Part shown: positions 26,132 to 37,590 of the stretch, piece by piece | Numbering within the stretch: position 1 is the first letter of the stretch | How the letters are laid out: the number at the start of each line of letters is the position of its first letter | Assembly: GCA_029262795.1 (NCBI GenBank) | Contig: JAJCYT010000034.1 | Location: forward strand, 147,977 to 211,976 | Direction: 5' to 3' | Length of the DNA stretch: 64,000 nucleotides | Source of the DNA: Candidatus Fraserbacteria bacterium | GTDB taxonomy: Bacteria > Bipolaricaulota > Bipolaricaulia > RBG-16-55-9 > JAJCYT01 | Made by a program: the position numbers and the translations under genes | Notes under the pieces: generated by a model | What the model was told of the DNA's origin: nothing | The model's database searches: none | The model's input: only the letters and a program-made list of their open reading frames with translations

Positions 26132-29100
26132 ATGATGGAAAGTCAATTTTTAAAAGCGCTCAACGAACGCGTTCTTATTTTTGATGGTTCAATGGGCGCA
26201 ACGATTCAAAATATAGATTTGGATGTGGAACGCGATTATCTCGGACGAGAAAATTGTGTGGACCTCCTCGTTCGCAGTCGCCCTGACTTGGTTGAGTCTA
26301 TTCATGAATCTTTTCTCAAAACGGGTGTCGATGCAGTGGAAACCAACACCTTTGGTGCAAACAAACTGGTGTTTTCTGAATTCGACGATGAGCTAGTCTC
26401 ATGGACCTATGACATTAACAAGGAAGCCGCCGAGATCGCTCGCGCTGCCTGTGAAAAATATTCAACGCCTGATAAACCACGATTTGTGATTGGCTCACTT
26501 GGTCCAGGCACAAAGCTGATTACTTTGGGCAACACCACCTGGGACATCATGCTCGACAGTTATTGTGAGCAAGCCAAAGGCTTGATCGATGGCGGTGCGG
26601 ATGCCCTGCTGGTGGAAACCTGCCAAGACTTGCTTCAGGTGAAATGCGGCATCAACGCTTGCTTGGATGCGCTTAAAAGCAAAGGTAAAACAGTTGACGA
26701 TATTCCTATCATGGCCAGCGTCACTATCGAGACCACAGGCACCATGTTGGTGGGTTCAGAAATAGCAGCCGTGGCTTCAGCCTTAAAAAATTATCCGATT
26801 GCGACGTTGGGCCTCAATTGCGCCACCGGCCCTATCGAAATGACCGAGCATGTAGCCTATCTATCAAAGCACTGGGATCGCCCTATTTCTGTGATTCCAA
26901 ATGCCGGGCTGCCCGTGATGGTCGAAGGCAAGACGTGCTTCCCATTAACACCGGAATCTTTCACCGAAACGCTATTGAAATTTATCGAGCAGTTTGGCGT
27001 GAGTATCGTTGGCGGTTGCTGTGGTACAACGCCCGAACATTTGCAAATGTTGTGCGATGCGGTGGGCGAACGCGCGCCTGTACAACGCAAAGTGACGCCG
27101 ATGCCTGCGGGCTGTACGTCGCTTTATAGCCCTGTGGATTATGTGCAGGACACGTCTTTCCTCATCATTGGCGAACGCATGAATGCGTCCGGCAGTCGCA
27201 AATTTAAGCGACTCTTGGAAGAAGAAAGCTGGGATGAAATTATTTCCCTGGCCCGTGAACAAGGCCGTGAAGGCGCACATATTCTGGACATCAACGTGGA
27301 TTACGCAGGCCGTGACAATGCGGCAGACATGGCTGAAATCGTCAAGCGTGTGGTGCGTCAGGTGGACGTGCCGTTGATGCTGGATTCCACTCAGATCAAA
27401 ACCATCGAAGCCGGCCTCAAATACGCCCCTGGCAAATGTGTGATTAACTCCGCCAACTTTGAAGAAGGCGAAGAAAAGTTTGATGAGCTTTGTCAATTGG
27501 CCAAAACCTACGGTGCAGGTCTCGTCATCGGAACAATTGATGAAGACAAAGAGGCGGCAATGGCCCGCACCGCAGATCGAAAATTCTCAATTGCCGAACG
27601 TGCGATTCGGCGTGCGACCGAAGTCAATGGACTAGATATTTCAGATTTGTTCATTGATCCATTGGTACTGCCCATTTCCACAGGCATGGATTCAGATCGA
27701 CGAAGTGCCTTGGCCTTGATCGAAGGTTCGAAGCACATCGCTGAAAAATTTCCTCAGGTTCAGATCACCTGCGGTTTGTCCAATGTCAGTTTTGGTTTGA
27801 ACCCTGCATCGCGAGTGGTGCTCAATTCTGTACTACTCCACGAACTGACCGACAATGGGCTTTCGAGTGCGATTGTCCACGCCTCAAAAATTCTGCCCTT
27901 GAACAAGGTTTCTGATGAACATTATCAGGCTGCGTTGAATTTGATCTATGATCGGCGTGATGAATCCAATGGCGGCACAGGTTTGCCTGAGGGTATTTCG
28001 GACGAATCTCACGATCCGCTTCAAGTGTTGATCGAGCTTTTCAAAGATGTCGAAGATGCCAGCGGTGCTGCCAAAGAAAAGAAAAATCTTTCGTTGGAAG
28101 ACTGGCTGCGCGATCACATCATTGATGGCGAAAAACAAGGTTTACATGAACGTTTAGAAGAAGCACTGAAAAAATATTCACCGTTGAGTATCATCAACGA
28201 TCACTTGCTGGATGGGATGAAAGTGGTTGGAGAGTTGTTTGGTAGCGGCCAAATGCAGTTGCCCTTCGTGCTTCAATCCGCAGAAGTGATGAAAATGGCG
28301 GTCAGTTATCTGGAACCATTGATGGAAAAAGTGGAAGGTCAAAGCAAGGGCAAGATCGTGCTGGCTACTGTAAAGGGTGATGTCCACGATATCGGAAAAA
28401 ATCTGGTGGACATCATTTTAAGCAACAATGGCTACACCGTTCACAACCTGGGCATCAAACAAACCATTGGAGAAATTGTCAAAGCCTTTAATGATCATGA
28501 TGCCGATGCCATTGGCATGTCTGGTCTGCTGGTGAAGTCGGTCAACGTGATGGAAGAAAATCTCAAAGAGCTGAATGAGATGAACATCCAAGCGCCTGTC
28601 TTGTTGGGTGGTGCGGCTTTGGCTCGGCATTATGCAGAATCTTATTTGCGCGAGATTTATTGTGGTCAGCTTTACTATGGTGCCGATGCCTTCGATGGTT
28701 TACGCATTTGTGAACATCTGACCCAAAATAAACTGGAACACATTGATGTCGAAATTCAGGAACGTCTTTCCAAATTAGCGGCGGTGCGCGAACGTGTCTC
28801 CTTGCTGAAATCTGAAGCTGAAGAAGCTCAGGCAGATCAGACACCAAAAGCCATCGAAAAAGTTGAGGTGCCCGCCCCGCCGTTCTGGGGCAGTCGCATT
28901 GTCGAAGATATTCCATTGGACGAAATTTATCCTTACATCAACAAGCTGGCGCTGTTCCGTGGTCAGTGGGGGTTCAAGTCCGGCAGCATGTCTCCAGAGG
29001 ATTTTGAAGCGAACCTTAAAGACGTGGTCGAGCCCATTTTTCAGAGACTTAAAGCACAATGTCGTGATGAAGGTATTCTCCTGCCCAAAGCTGTATATGG

Positions 29101-29662
29101 GTTTTGGCCCTGCAACAGCGATGGCGATGATTTGGTCATCTACGATCCTGAGGATCATGACAAGGAAATCGAACGCTTCAACTTCCCTCGACAGGAAAAA
29201 CGAGATCGCCAATGCATCAGCAGTTTCTTCCGTGATGCGAGCGAAGGTGTCAAAGATGTGGTGGGCTTCCACTGCGTGACGATGGGGGATCAAGCCAGCG
29301 AATTTGCACAAAAACTCTTTGCCAACAATGAATATACTGAATATCTCTATCTGCACGGCATGGGTGTCGAAACTGCCGAAGCTTTGGCTGAATTATGGCA
29401 TAAACGCATTCGTACCGAGATGGGTATTGATGGCAGTGATTCGCCAAAAATTCAGGAATTGTTTTCACAAAAATATCGGGGCTCGCGTTACAGTTTCGGT
29501 TATCCAGCCTGCCCTAACATGGCCGATCAGGAAAAACTTTTCGGATTGTTACAGCCCGAACGCATTGGTTGCACATTGTCTGAAAATTTTCAGATTGTGC
29601 CTGAACAATCCACCAGTGCGATTATCGTGCATCACCCACAGGCGAAGTATTTCAACGTTTAA
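26132..29662 (+). CDS. metH: Cobalamin-dependent methionine synthase
   Basis: 1176 aa, all four modules present. Homocysteine domain about 1-320 with zinc cysteines Cys230, Cys296, Cys297. Pterin (methyl-THF) domain about 345-610. Cobalamin cap and binding domain about 660-890, with DVHDIG carrying the cobalt ligand His752. AdoMet reactivation domain about 925-1176 (KLALFRGQWGF, RYSFGYPACPNM). AGGAGAAAAG precedes two adjacent ATGs. No riboswitch fits in the 80-base leader. The 3' end overlaps the convergent Rid gene by 4 bases. Confidence 0.97.
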   Translation: MMESQFLKALNERVLIFDGSMGATIQNIDLDVERDYLGRENCVDLLVRSRPDLVESIHESFLKTGVDAVETNTFGANKLVFSEFDDELVSWTYDINKEAAEIARAACEKYSTPDKPRFVIGSLGPGTKLITLGNTTWDIMLDSYCEQAKGLIDGGADALLVETCQDLLQVKCGINACLDALKSKGKTVDDIPIMASVTIETTGTMLVGSEIAAVASALKNYPIATLGLNCATGPIEMTEHVAYLSKHWDRPISVIPNAGLPVMVEGKTCFPLTPESFTETLLKFIEQFGVSIVGGCCGTTPEHLQMLCDAVGERAPVQRKVTPMPAGCTSLYSPVDYVQDTSFLIIGERMNASGSRKFKRLLEEESWDEIISLAREQGREGAHILDINVDYAGRDNAADMAEIVKRVVRQVDVPLMLDSTQIKTIEAGLKYAPGKCVINSANFEEGEEKFDELCQLAKTYGAGLVIGTIDEDKEAAMARTADRKFSIAERAIRRATEVNGLDISDLFIDPLVLPISTGMDSDRRSALALIEGSKHIAEKFPQVQITCGLSNVSFGLNPASRVVLNSVLLHELTDNGLSSAIVHASKILPLNKVSDEHYQAALNLIYDRRDESNGGTGLPEGISDESHDPLQVLIELFKDVEDASGAAKEKKNLSLEDWLRDHIIDGEKQGLHERLEEALKKYSPLSIINDHLLDGMKVVGELFGSGQMQLPFVLQSAEVMKMAVSYLEPLMEKVEGQSKGKIVLATVKGDVHDIGKNLVDIILSNNGYTVHNLGIKQTIGEIVKAFNDHDADAIGMSGLLVKSVNVMEENLKELNEMNIQAPVLLGGAALARHYAESYLREIYCGQLYYGADAFDGLRICEHLTQNKLEHIDVEIQERLSKLAAVRERVSLLKSEAEEAQADQTPKAIEKVEVPAPPFWGSRIVEDIPLDEIYPYINKLALFRGQWGFKSGSMSPEDFEANLKDVVEPIFQRLKAQCRDEGILLPKAVYGFWPCNSDGDDLVIYDPEDHDKEIERFNFPRQEKRDRQCISSFFRDASEGVKDVVGFHCVTMGDQASEFAQKLFANNEYTEYLYLHGMGVETAEALAELWHKRIRTEMGIDGSDSPKIQELFSQKYRGSRYSFGYPACPNMADQEKLFGLLQPERIGCTLSENFQIVPEQSTSAIIVHHPQAKYFNV

Positions 29663-30051
29663 TCAGGAATCACGGCAGTGGCCTCGATTTCAACCTGAGC
29701 TTGATCTTCGAGCAAATCAGCCACCTCAACCACACTCATCGTCGGGAAATTTTTGCCCATCACTTCTCGATAACCTGCGCCAATTTCTTTTAAAGAATCG
29801 AGATAAACTTTCTTGTCTGTGATAAACCATGTGAGTCGAACGACGTGTTCTGGTCCAGCATTGGCTTCCGCGAGAATAGAGAGAATGTTTCGAAGCGCCT
29901 GTTTGAATTGCTCCACAAAATCGTCAGACTGAAACACACCATCCTTGTCCCAGCCAATTTGACCCGCCAGGAAGATGAGCTGACCACGCGTGCTGATGCC
30001 ATTGCTATATCCACTGGGACGTGCCCAGTCCGGCGGTTGAAGCATGTTCAT
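29659..30051 (-). CDS. Rid family protein (YjgF/RidA-like) lacking the deaminase arginine
   Basis: 130 aa, one Rid domain. Canonical RidA hydrolyses reactive enamines/imines using Arg105; here the aligned residue is Met105 (FPTMSVVEV in place of FPARSCVEV), so it belongs to another Rid subgroup and may not act as a general imine deaminase. The ATG overlaps the stop of the CoA-ligase gene. Its place at the end of a 2-aminobenzoyl-CoA cluster suggests it handles an enamine or imine intermediate; inference. Confidence 0.88.
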   Translation of the reverse strand: MNMLQPPDWARPSGYSNGISTRGQLIFLAGQIGWDKDGVFQSDDFVEQFKQALRNILSILAEANAGPEHVVRLTWFITDKKVYLDSLKEIGAGYREVMGKNFPTMSVVEVADLLEDQAQVEIEATAVIPD

Positions 30052-31688
30052 GATGCTTGTTCCATTTCACTTTGACGTAATTTAAATCGCTGTACTTTTC
30101 CAGTCTCTGTCTTGGGAAGCGCACTGACGAATTCAATGGCTCTTGGATATTTATAAGGCGCAATAGTGTTTTTTACGAAATCCTGAAGTCCCTTGGTCAG
30201 ATCATCATCCGCCTGAAAGTTTTCTCGGAGTACCACGAAGGCTTTGATAATGTTTCCACGCGTTTCATCAGGCGCGCCCACCACGGCACACTCAGACACA
30301 GCTTCATGCTGCATCAATGCGCCTTCGACTTCTGGGCCGGAGATGTTGTAACCACCAGAAATAATCATGTCATCGGTACGGGCCTGAAACCAGAAATAGC
30401 CGTCCTCATCCAATTTGTAGGCATCACCTGTGACATTCCAACCATCAATGACATATTCCTTTTGGCGTTCATCATCTAAATAAAGACAGCCTGTCGGACC
30501 ACGCACTGCCAGTTTGCCAACTTCGCCAGCGCTGAGCGATTGGTTGTTCTCATCAATCACTTTGGCTTCATAGCCTGGAACTGCCTTACCCGTGGCACCT
30601 GGTTTGATCTCATCTTGTTTGGCAGCGATAAAAATATGGATCATTTCGGTGGTGCCAATGCCATCCATGATGTCAATACCTGTGGCTTCTTTCCACAGAT
30701 CAAATGTTGCCAATGGCAAAGTTTCGCCTGCGGATACGCATTTTTTCAGGCTCGATAAATCAAATTCTTTCGCTTTGTCACTCATCAGTCGGTAAGCGGT
30801 GGGCGCAGTGATACAGATGGTGGCTTTAAATTTTTGAATCGATTCAAGCAATACAGAAGGAGAACCAGCTTCGAGCAGCACGGTAGATGCCCCAACACGC
30901 ATTGGGAACGTAATCAAGCCGCCCAAACCAAATGTAAACGCTATCGGCGGGCTGCCAATCACCACATCATCTGCTTGAGGTTGAAGCACATGCTTGGAGT
31001 AACTGTCGCACATGGCCAAAATATCTCGATGAAAATGAACAGCAGCTTTGGGTTTGCCAGTTGTGCCCGATGTAAAGGCAATCAAAACTGGGTCATCATT
31101 TGCGGTTTCTACATTCTCAAACGTATCTGGTTTTTGCGCCATGAGTGATTCAAGTTCAGCGCTTGCGTCAGATTCACCGGAGCCGTTGAAGTAGATGATT
31201 CGCTCACAAACATTGGACTGCGATTTACCAGATTCCATTTCATCCGAAAGCCGTTCATCACAGAAGGCAAGTGAGATTTGAGCTTTTTTCAAAATCGTGG
31301 AAATTTCCGGCGCTCGCAGCAGTGGCATCGTTGCCACAACCACGCCACCTGCCTTGGCAATGCCAAACCAGCAGGCCATAAATAGTGGATTGTTGGCTGC
31401 ACGAATGAGCACTCGATTGCCAGGAACCAGCCCCAAATCGTCTCGAAGCACATTTGCAATCTGGTTTGATTTCTTGAGTAAATCGTTATAAGTCCATGTT
31501 TCATTTGGTGTGTGAAACACAGGGCGATCTCCAAATTTTGTAACCATCCGGTCAAGCAATTCTGTGGCACAATTCAAATGATCTGGATATTGCAATTCGG
31601 GCAATTTAAATAAAAAATTCGGCCATTGTTCTTTCGGTGGCAGATGATCAATAACGAATGTGTCCTGGTGTGATGTAAAACTTCCCAT
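30048..31688 (-). CDS. Aryl-CoA ligase, probably 2-aminobenzoate--CoA ligase
   Basis: 546 aa, benzoate-CoA-ligase branch of the AMP-forming synthetases. ATP loop AFTSGTTGKPKAAVH at residues 204-218; GIGTTEMIHIF and the C-terminal Lys531 in ETGKVQRFKLR are intact. It would make the CoA thioester needed by the monooxygenase encoded upstream. GGGGAG precedes the ATG. Benzoate or hydroxybenzoate are alternatives; the neighbour at 34447 favours anthranilate or salicylate. Confidence 0.85.
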   Translation of the reverse strand: MGSFTSHQDTFVIDHLPPKEQWPNFLFKLPELQYPDHLNCATELLDRMVTKFGDRPVFHTPNETWTYNDLLKKSNQIANVLRDDLGLVPGNRVLIRAANNPLFMACWFGIAKAGGVVVATMPLLRAPEISTILKKAQISLAFCDERLSDEMESGKSQSNVCERIIYFNGSGESDASAELESLMAQKPDTFENVETANDDPVLIAFTSGTTGKPKAAVHFHRDILAMCDSYSKHVLQPQADDVVIGSPPIAFTFGLGGLITFPMRVGASTVLLEAGSPSVLLESIQKFKATICITAPTAYRLMSDKAKEFDLSSLKKCVSAGETLPLATFDLWKEATGIDIMDGIGTTEMIHIFIAAKQDEIKPGATGKAVPGYEAKVIDENNQSLSAGEVGKLAVRGPTGCLYLDDERQKEYVIDGWNVTGDAYKLDEDGYFWFQARTDDMIISGGYNISGPEVEGALMQHEAVSECAVVGAPDETRGNIIKAFVVLRENFQADDDLTKGLQDFVKNTIAPYKYPRAIEFVSALPKTETGKVQRFKLRQSEMEQAS

Positions 31689-31703
31689 AAGCTCCCCCTC
31701 TCA

Positions 31704-32878
31704 TCATGCACTTTGAGTATGCGTGTTGAGGACTTGTCTTGCAATTACAATTTTTTGCACTTCAGATGCCCCTTCATAAATACGAAGGGCACGAATTTCT
31801 CGATACAATTTTTCAACAGGATGGCCTGACTTTACACCCAGCCCACCCAACAATTGAACAGCTTTGTCGATGACTAGTTGAGCCGCTTCAGTTGAAAATA
31901 GTTTGGCCATGGCCGCTTCACGCGTCACGCGATCTGCGCCAGAATCCTTGGTCCAGGCAGCGCGATAGATGAGCAAGGCGCTGGCATCAATGTCCAAGGC
32001 CATTTCTGCAAGCGTGGCTTCGGTCATCTGAAAGCTGGAAAGTGGCTGATCAAAAATCTTTCGCGTGGTGGTACGATTCAATGCCTCATCCAGTGCGCGA
32101 CGGGCAAAGCCCAGTGCGGCAGCACCAACTGTGGATCGAAAGATATCAAGGGTTGCCATCGCAATTTTAAAGCCTTGTCCTGATTCGCCTAATAAATGTG
32201 TCTTTGGTATTCGGCAATCTTTAAACTCCAATGTCGCCAGTGGATGAGGTGCAATCACATCAATGCGTTCTGCAATTTCTAAGCCGGGTGTGTCTGCATC
32301 CACAACGAATGCTGAAAGCCCTTTGGCACCTGGCGCTTCCCCAGTTCGTGCAAACACGACGTAATAGTCTGCGATGCCGCCATTGGAGATCCAAGTTTTG
32401 GTGCCGTTGAGTATGTAGTGATCGCCATCTAATTCTGCAGTGGTGCTGAGCGCAGCCACATCTGAACCAGCATCAGGTTCGGACAAAGCAAAGGCTGCGA
32501 TTTTCTCCCCCTGACTGACAGCAGGGAGATAGGTCGACTTTAATTCTTCGGAGCCAGCCAGTGTAATCGCCCCACTGCCAAGCCCCTGCATGGCAAATGA
32601 AAAATCAGCAAGGCCACTGTGGTAAGCAAGCGTTTCTCGAATCAAGCAAAGCGAGCGCACATCGAAATTTTCATAGACGCCGCCATATGCAGCAGGCACG
32701 CAATATTTGAGCCAGTTGCTCTGAGCCAACAATTTAACCCAGGTTCGACAGGCGGCATCCACATCTGTGTGATCATGTTCTGATTCACAAGCTGAACTTG
32801 CCCATTCAGATAAGGTTTTGGCCAGCACTCGATGTTCATCATCAAAAAAAGGCCAATCCAAAAAAGTGCGATCCGACA

Positions 32879-32879
<1 letters not shown>
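31704..32879 (-). CDS. Acyl-CoA dehydrogenase
   Basis: 391 aa FAD enzyme. ACAD signatures [33 protein letters not shown] and [32 protein letters not shown] are present; the glutamate in YEGASE is the usual catalytic base. Start and upstream stop overlap as TGATG, so it is coupled to the crotonase. In this context it would act on an alicyclic acyl-CoA formed from 2-aminobenzoyl-CoA. Confidence 0.92.
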
Positions 32880-33688
<809 letters not shown>

Positions 33689-33703
33689 AAAGGCTCCTTG
33701 TGT

Positions 33704-34450
33704 TCAGGCAATCATGATGGCTTGGCCTGTGATGCCGCTCGAATTTTGTTCGCATAACCAGGCCACCATTTCAGCCACTTCATCGGGATGAATCATGCGC
33801 TTTTGCGGATTCTGTTTGGCAATCATGGCGCGTGCTTCATCTACACTTTTGCCGGTTTTGGAGGCTGCGGTGTCCACAGCAAGCTGTGCCATTTCGGTGT
33901 CCGTATACCCAGGACAAACCGCATTGACAGTGATGCTTGTGCCGATGGTTTCCATTGCCAGTGATTTAGTTAAACCAATCATAGCGTGTTTGGAAGCTGA
34001 GTAAGGGGCGATATATGCGCTGCCTTCCAGGCCCGCAGTGCTTGCGATATTCACAATTCGACCAGCTTTTGAATCAAGCATGGCAGGCAATACTTCGCGC
34101 GTGCATAAAAATGTGCCAGTGACATTGATATTCATAATCTTTTGGAATTGTTCCAGCGTCGTTTTCGCAAACGGGGCTGAATCCGCAATGCCAGCATTGT
34201 TGACCAGGATTGAAATGTTTCCAAACCTTTCGACGGCTTGGACAAAGGCTGATTGAACCTTGGCCTCATCACTCACATCGCAAACAACTGCTTGTGCATT
34301 TTGAAGTGACGAAACGGTTGCATCCAAAGTGTCCTTGTTTCTTCCCATCAAGGTTAGTTTTGCACCTTGTTCTGAAAGCTTTCGAGCGATGGATTCACCA
34401 ATCCCCTTGCCGCCTCCGGTGACGACAGCGTGTTGTCCCTGTAGGCTCAT
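33704..34450 (-). CDS. Short-chain dehydrogenase (3-hydroxyacyl-CoA dehydrogenase-like)
   Basis: 248 aa classical SDR. Cofactor motif TGGGKGIG at residues 11-18, NNAG, and the catalytic Ser-Tyr-Lys in NIASTAG...[14 protein letters not shown] follows. ATGA overlap with the monooxygenase gene. Homologous clusters use an SDR of this kind as 3-hydroxyacyl-CoA dehydrogenase; exact substrate unproven. Confidence 0.88.
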   Translation of the reverse strand: MSLQGQHAVVTGGGKGIGESIARKLSEQGAKLTLMGRNKDTLDATVSSLQNAQAVVCDVSDEAKVQSAFVQAVERFGNISILVNNAGIADSAPFAKTTLEQFQKIMNINVTGTFLCTREVLPAMLDSKAGRIVNIASTAGLEGSAYIAPYSASKHAMIGLTKSLAMETIGTSITVNAVCPGYTDTEMAQLAVDTAASKTGKSVDEARAMIAKQNPQKRMIHPDEVAEMVAWLCEQNSSGITGQAIMIA

Positions 34451-36741
34451 ATGTTAATTGCCATCTCCTGTTGGGCGGCGCGTTCCATGATGCGCTCAAG
34501 TTGATCTTTGCCTGTGAGATATTGGTTAGGGAACGGGATATCTTTGTAGCCCTGTTGTGCTGCTGCTCTGAGTGTCCAATATGGATCAGCCAAGTGTGGG
34601 CGAGCCAGGCAGCACAAATCCGCACGCCCGGCGGCGATGATGCTGTTGACGTGATCCACTTCAAAAATGTTTCCCACCGCCATCGTGGCAATACCCACTT
34701 CATTACGGATACGATCTGAAAATGGCGTTTGGAACATGCGTCCGTAAATTGGCTTGGCTTCTTTGGTGGTTTGACCGGCGGATACATCAATAATATCCAC
34801 GCCCGCATTTTTGAAAGCTCGCGCGATTTCGACGGCATCTTCCCCATTGATGCCCTCTTCGCCCACCCAATCGGTGGCGGAAATCCTGACTGACATCGGT
34901 TTTTCTTCAGGCCATGTGGCACGAACAGCTTCAAAAACTTCGAGCGGATAACGGAGTCGATTTTCTAAAGAACCACCATATTCATCCGTTCGATGGTTCG
35001 TTACTGGCGTAATAAAGGCAGACAGCAAATAGCCATGGGCGCAGTGCAATTCCAATAAATCAAACCCGCATTGGTTGGTCATTTCGGCAGCGCGAACAAA
35101 GTCGGCTTTCACCTGATCCATGTCCTCTCGGGTCATGGCTTTGGGCACCTGATTGTCTGGCGACCAGGGAATATCTGATGCGGACAGCAATGGCCAATTG
35201 TCGGTTTCGAGTGGTTCGTCCATGCCCTTCCAACCCAGTTTGGTAGACCCTTTGGGGCCAGCATGTCCCAACTGCATCGCGATCTTGGCTTTGCTGGACT
35301 GATGCACAAAGTTCACGATGCGCGTCCAGGCTTCGACGTGCTCATCTTTATACATCCCCGCACAGCCGGGGGTGATGCGGCCTTCTCGGCTGATATCGGT
35401 CATTTCTGTATAGAGCAATCCTGCGCCGCCTTGGGCCCTGGAGCCGTAATGGACCAAATGAAAGTCATTGGGTGTGCCGTCTTCTGCGCTGTACATCGAC
35501 ATGGGTGAAACAACCATGCGGTTCATCAGTTTCATATCACGAAGCTGAAACGGCGTGAACATGGGCGGAACAGAAACGTGTTTTCCATTGCTTGAGGCGC
35601 GACTGGCAAACCAGCGTTCCACGCCTTCTAACCAATCTTTGTCACGCAGGCGCAGGTTTTCATGGCTCACACGCTGGCTGCGGGTGAGCAATCCATACGC
35701 CAATTGCATCGGGTCGAACTCAAGATAACGGGGTGCGTTTTCAAACCACTCCATCGAATTTCGCGCTGCGCTCTGGAGTTTCAACACTTCGACACGCCGA
35801 ATTTCCTGATATTCTTCCAAAGCTTCTTGTAAGGATGATTTTTCATGGAGCAGATTAGAAAGGTCAATGGCGTCTTCCAAAGCAAGCTTGGTCCCTGAGC
35901 CGATAGAGAAATGCGCTGTGTGTACGGCATCGCCCATTAAAATAATATTATTGTGATACCATTTTTCACAACTCACACGAGGAAAGTTGAGCCAGCCAGA
36001 ACCACGCAGATGCTTGGCGTTGGTCATCAATTTGTTGCCGTCTAAATATTTTTCAAAGATCTTTTCACACAGGGTGGCGCTTTCATCCTGATTCATGTTT
36101 TCAAAGCCCAGGGCTTTCCAAACGTCTTCCTGGCACTCGACGATGAAAGTGGATGTGTCTTTGTCGAATCGATAGGCATGAACCCAAATCCAGCCATGTT
36201 CTGTTTTTTCAAAGATAAAGGTGAAGGCGTCGTAAATTTTGTGCGTGCCCAGCCACACAAATTTGTTGGGCCGCACATCAATATCCGGTTTGAAGTGTTC
36301 CGCATAGAGTGTGCGAACGCGGCTGTTGAGGCCATCTGAGGCAATGATTAAATCAGCATCCGCATAGGCATCCAGATTTTCAACATCAGTCTCAAATTCA
36401 AATTTGACGTCCAATGCTTTGGCGCGTTCCTGAAGAATGTTTAAAAGCTTTTTGCGGCTGATGCCAATGAAACCGTGGCCCGAAGAAGTGAGGGTTTCGC
36501 CTTTGAAATGCACATCAATGTCATCCCAATGGGCGAAATTATCGCTGATGGTTTTGGCGCTTTCAGGGTCGTTGGCTTCAAGCCCTTCCAGGGTTTGGTC
36601 AGAAAATACCACGCCCCAACCAAACGTGTCATCAGGTTTGTTGCGTTCAACCACCGTGATATTGTGCGAAGCATCACGCAATTTCATTGAGATGGCAAAA
36701 TAAAGTCCGGCAGGGCCGCCGCCAATGCAAATAATTTTCAC
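34447..36741 (-). CDS. 2-Aminobenzoyl-CoA monooxygenase/reductase (FAD monooxygenase fused to OYE domain)
   Basis: 764 aa fusion. Residues 1-380 are a class A flavin monooxygenase ([11 protein letters not shown] at the N-terminus, [22 protein letters not shown]). Residues about 395-745 are an Old Yellow Enzyme barrel ([38 protein letters not shown]). This architecture is that of 2-aminobenzoyl-CoA monooxygenase/reductase, which hydroxylates and then reduces the ring of anthraniloyl-CoA; salicylyl-CoA 5-hydroxylases share it. GTG start at 36741. Central enzyme of the locus. Confidence 0.9.
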   Translation of the reverse strand: MKIICIGGGPAGLYFAISMKLRDASHNITVVERNKPDDTFGWGVVFSDQTLEGLEANDPESAKTISDNFAHWDDIDVHFKGETLTSSGHGFIGISRKKLLNILQERAKALDVKFEFETDVENLDAYADADLIIASDGLNSRVRTLYAEHFKPDIDVRPNKFVWLGTHKIYDAFTFIFEKTEHGWIWVHAYRFDKDTSTFIVECQEDVWKALGFENMNQDESATLCEKIFEKYLDGNKLMTNAKHLRGSGWLNFPRVSCEKWYHNNIILMGDAVHTAHFSIGSGTKLALEDAIDLSNLLHEKSSLQEALEEYQEIRRVEVLKLQSAARNSMEWFENAPRYLEFDPMQLAYGLLTRSQRVSHENLRLRDKDWLEGVERWFASRASSNGKHVSVPPMFTPFQLRDMKLMNRMVVSPMSMYSAEDGTPNDFHLVHYGSRAQGGAGLLYTEMTDISREGRITPGCAGMYKDEHVEAWTRIVNFVHQSSKAKIAMQLGHAGPKGSTKLGWKGMDEPLETDNWPLLSASDIPWSPDNQVPKAMTREDMDQVKADFVRAAEMTNQCGFDLLELHCAHGYLLSAFITPVTNHRTDEYGGSLENRLRYPLEVFEAVRATWPEEKPMSVRISATDWVGEEGINGEDAVEIARAFKNAGVDIIDVSAGQTTKEAKPIYGRMFQTPFSDRIRNEVGIATMAVGNIFEVDHVNSIIAAGRADLCCLARPHLADPYWTLRAAAQQGYKDIPFPNQYLTGKDQLERIMERAAQQEMAINI

Positions 36742-36807
36742 AACATCACACTCTCTGAGATTTTATGATTGCATTGTAACCAGATTTTTTATAAAGAAAC
36801 AAACAGG

Positions 36808-37590
36808 CTAAAGGTGCGGTGCAATGGCCAATACACGCAATGGGCTGCCACTGCCATCCACAATTTTGAGCGGCGCAGCAATCACAATAGACCCTGTAGG
36901 CGGCAGTTGATCCAGGTTGCACAAGCTGGCCAGGCCAAACTTTCCAGCACCATGCATGATGTTGTGACTGGGAAATGGAGGATCAAGCGCCCCTGCCTGT
37001 CCTGCATCGGTGCCGACGGTTTCCACACCGACGCCTAGCACATCGCGTTCCTCAGCCAGTAGCTTTGAAGCTGATGGATCAAAACCTGGATTGTGCGGAC
37101 CATCTTCCGATAGATTCAAAAATTCATCTGCGCCCTGACGCTTGCTCCAATCCGTACGAAGTAATAACCAGGATTTCGCTGGGATTTTTCCATTGATCTC
37201 TTCCCAGGCGAGGATATGTTCAGCGGTGAGCAAAAAATCGTGGTTGGATTTCGATTCATGGCTCACATCAATCACACAGGCCGGGCCGATGAATTGCTCG
37301 ACGGGGAGTGTATCGCAGGTGTTATTAGAAAGATCTTTGCCGGTTGTCCAATGCACAGGCGCATCGAAGTGTGTGCCTGTGTGTTCGCCCAGATGTAAAA
37401 CATTCCAATACCACATGGGGCCAGCGTCATCATAACGGGAGATTGTTTCGCGCGAAAATCCTGGCGATTGTGCGAATATATCCGGCAAGCCAATCACAGG
37501 TGTTTGTTCGCCAAGTGGCTGAGTGAGGTCAATGACGCGAAGCTCGCCTGTACTCAATGCTTGGATCAGGTCAGTTAAGATTGTGGTCAT
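36808..37590 (-). CDS. Cyclase family hydrolase, isatin hydrolase/kynurenine formamidase-like
   Basis: 260 aa. The metal-binding motif of the family, HTGTHFDAPVH, is at residues 70-80, with HGAGKFGLASLCNLD near the C-terminus. Members include isatin hydrolase (Mn), which opens isatin to isatinate, and kynurenine formamidase (Zn); both feed anthranilate. No kynureninase is present, whereas a 2-oxo-acid decarboxylase pair lies just upstream, which favours the isatin reading. The ATG overlaps the upstream stop as TGATG. Confidence 0.82.
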   Translation of the reverse strand: MTTILTDLIQALSTGELRVIDLTQPLGEQTPVIGLPDIFAQSPGFSRETISRYDDAGPMWYWNVLHLGEHTGTHFDAPVHWTTGKDLSNNTCDTLPVEQFIGPACVIDVSHESKSNHDFLLTAEHILAWEEINGKIPAKSWLLLRTDWSKRQGADEFLNLSEDGPHNPGFDPSASKLLAEERDVLGVGVETVGTDAGQAGALDPPFPSHNIMHGAGKFGLASLCNLDQLPPTGSIVIAAPLKIVDGSGSPLRVLAIAPHL

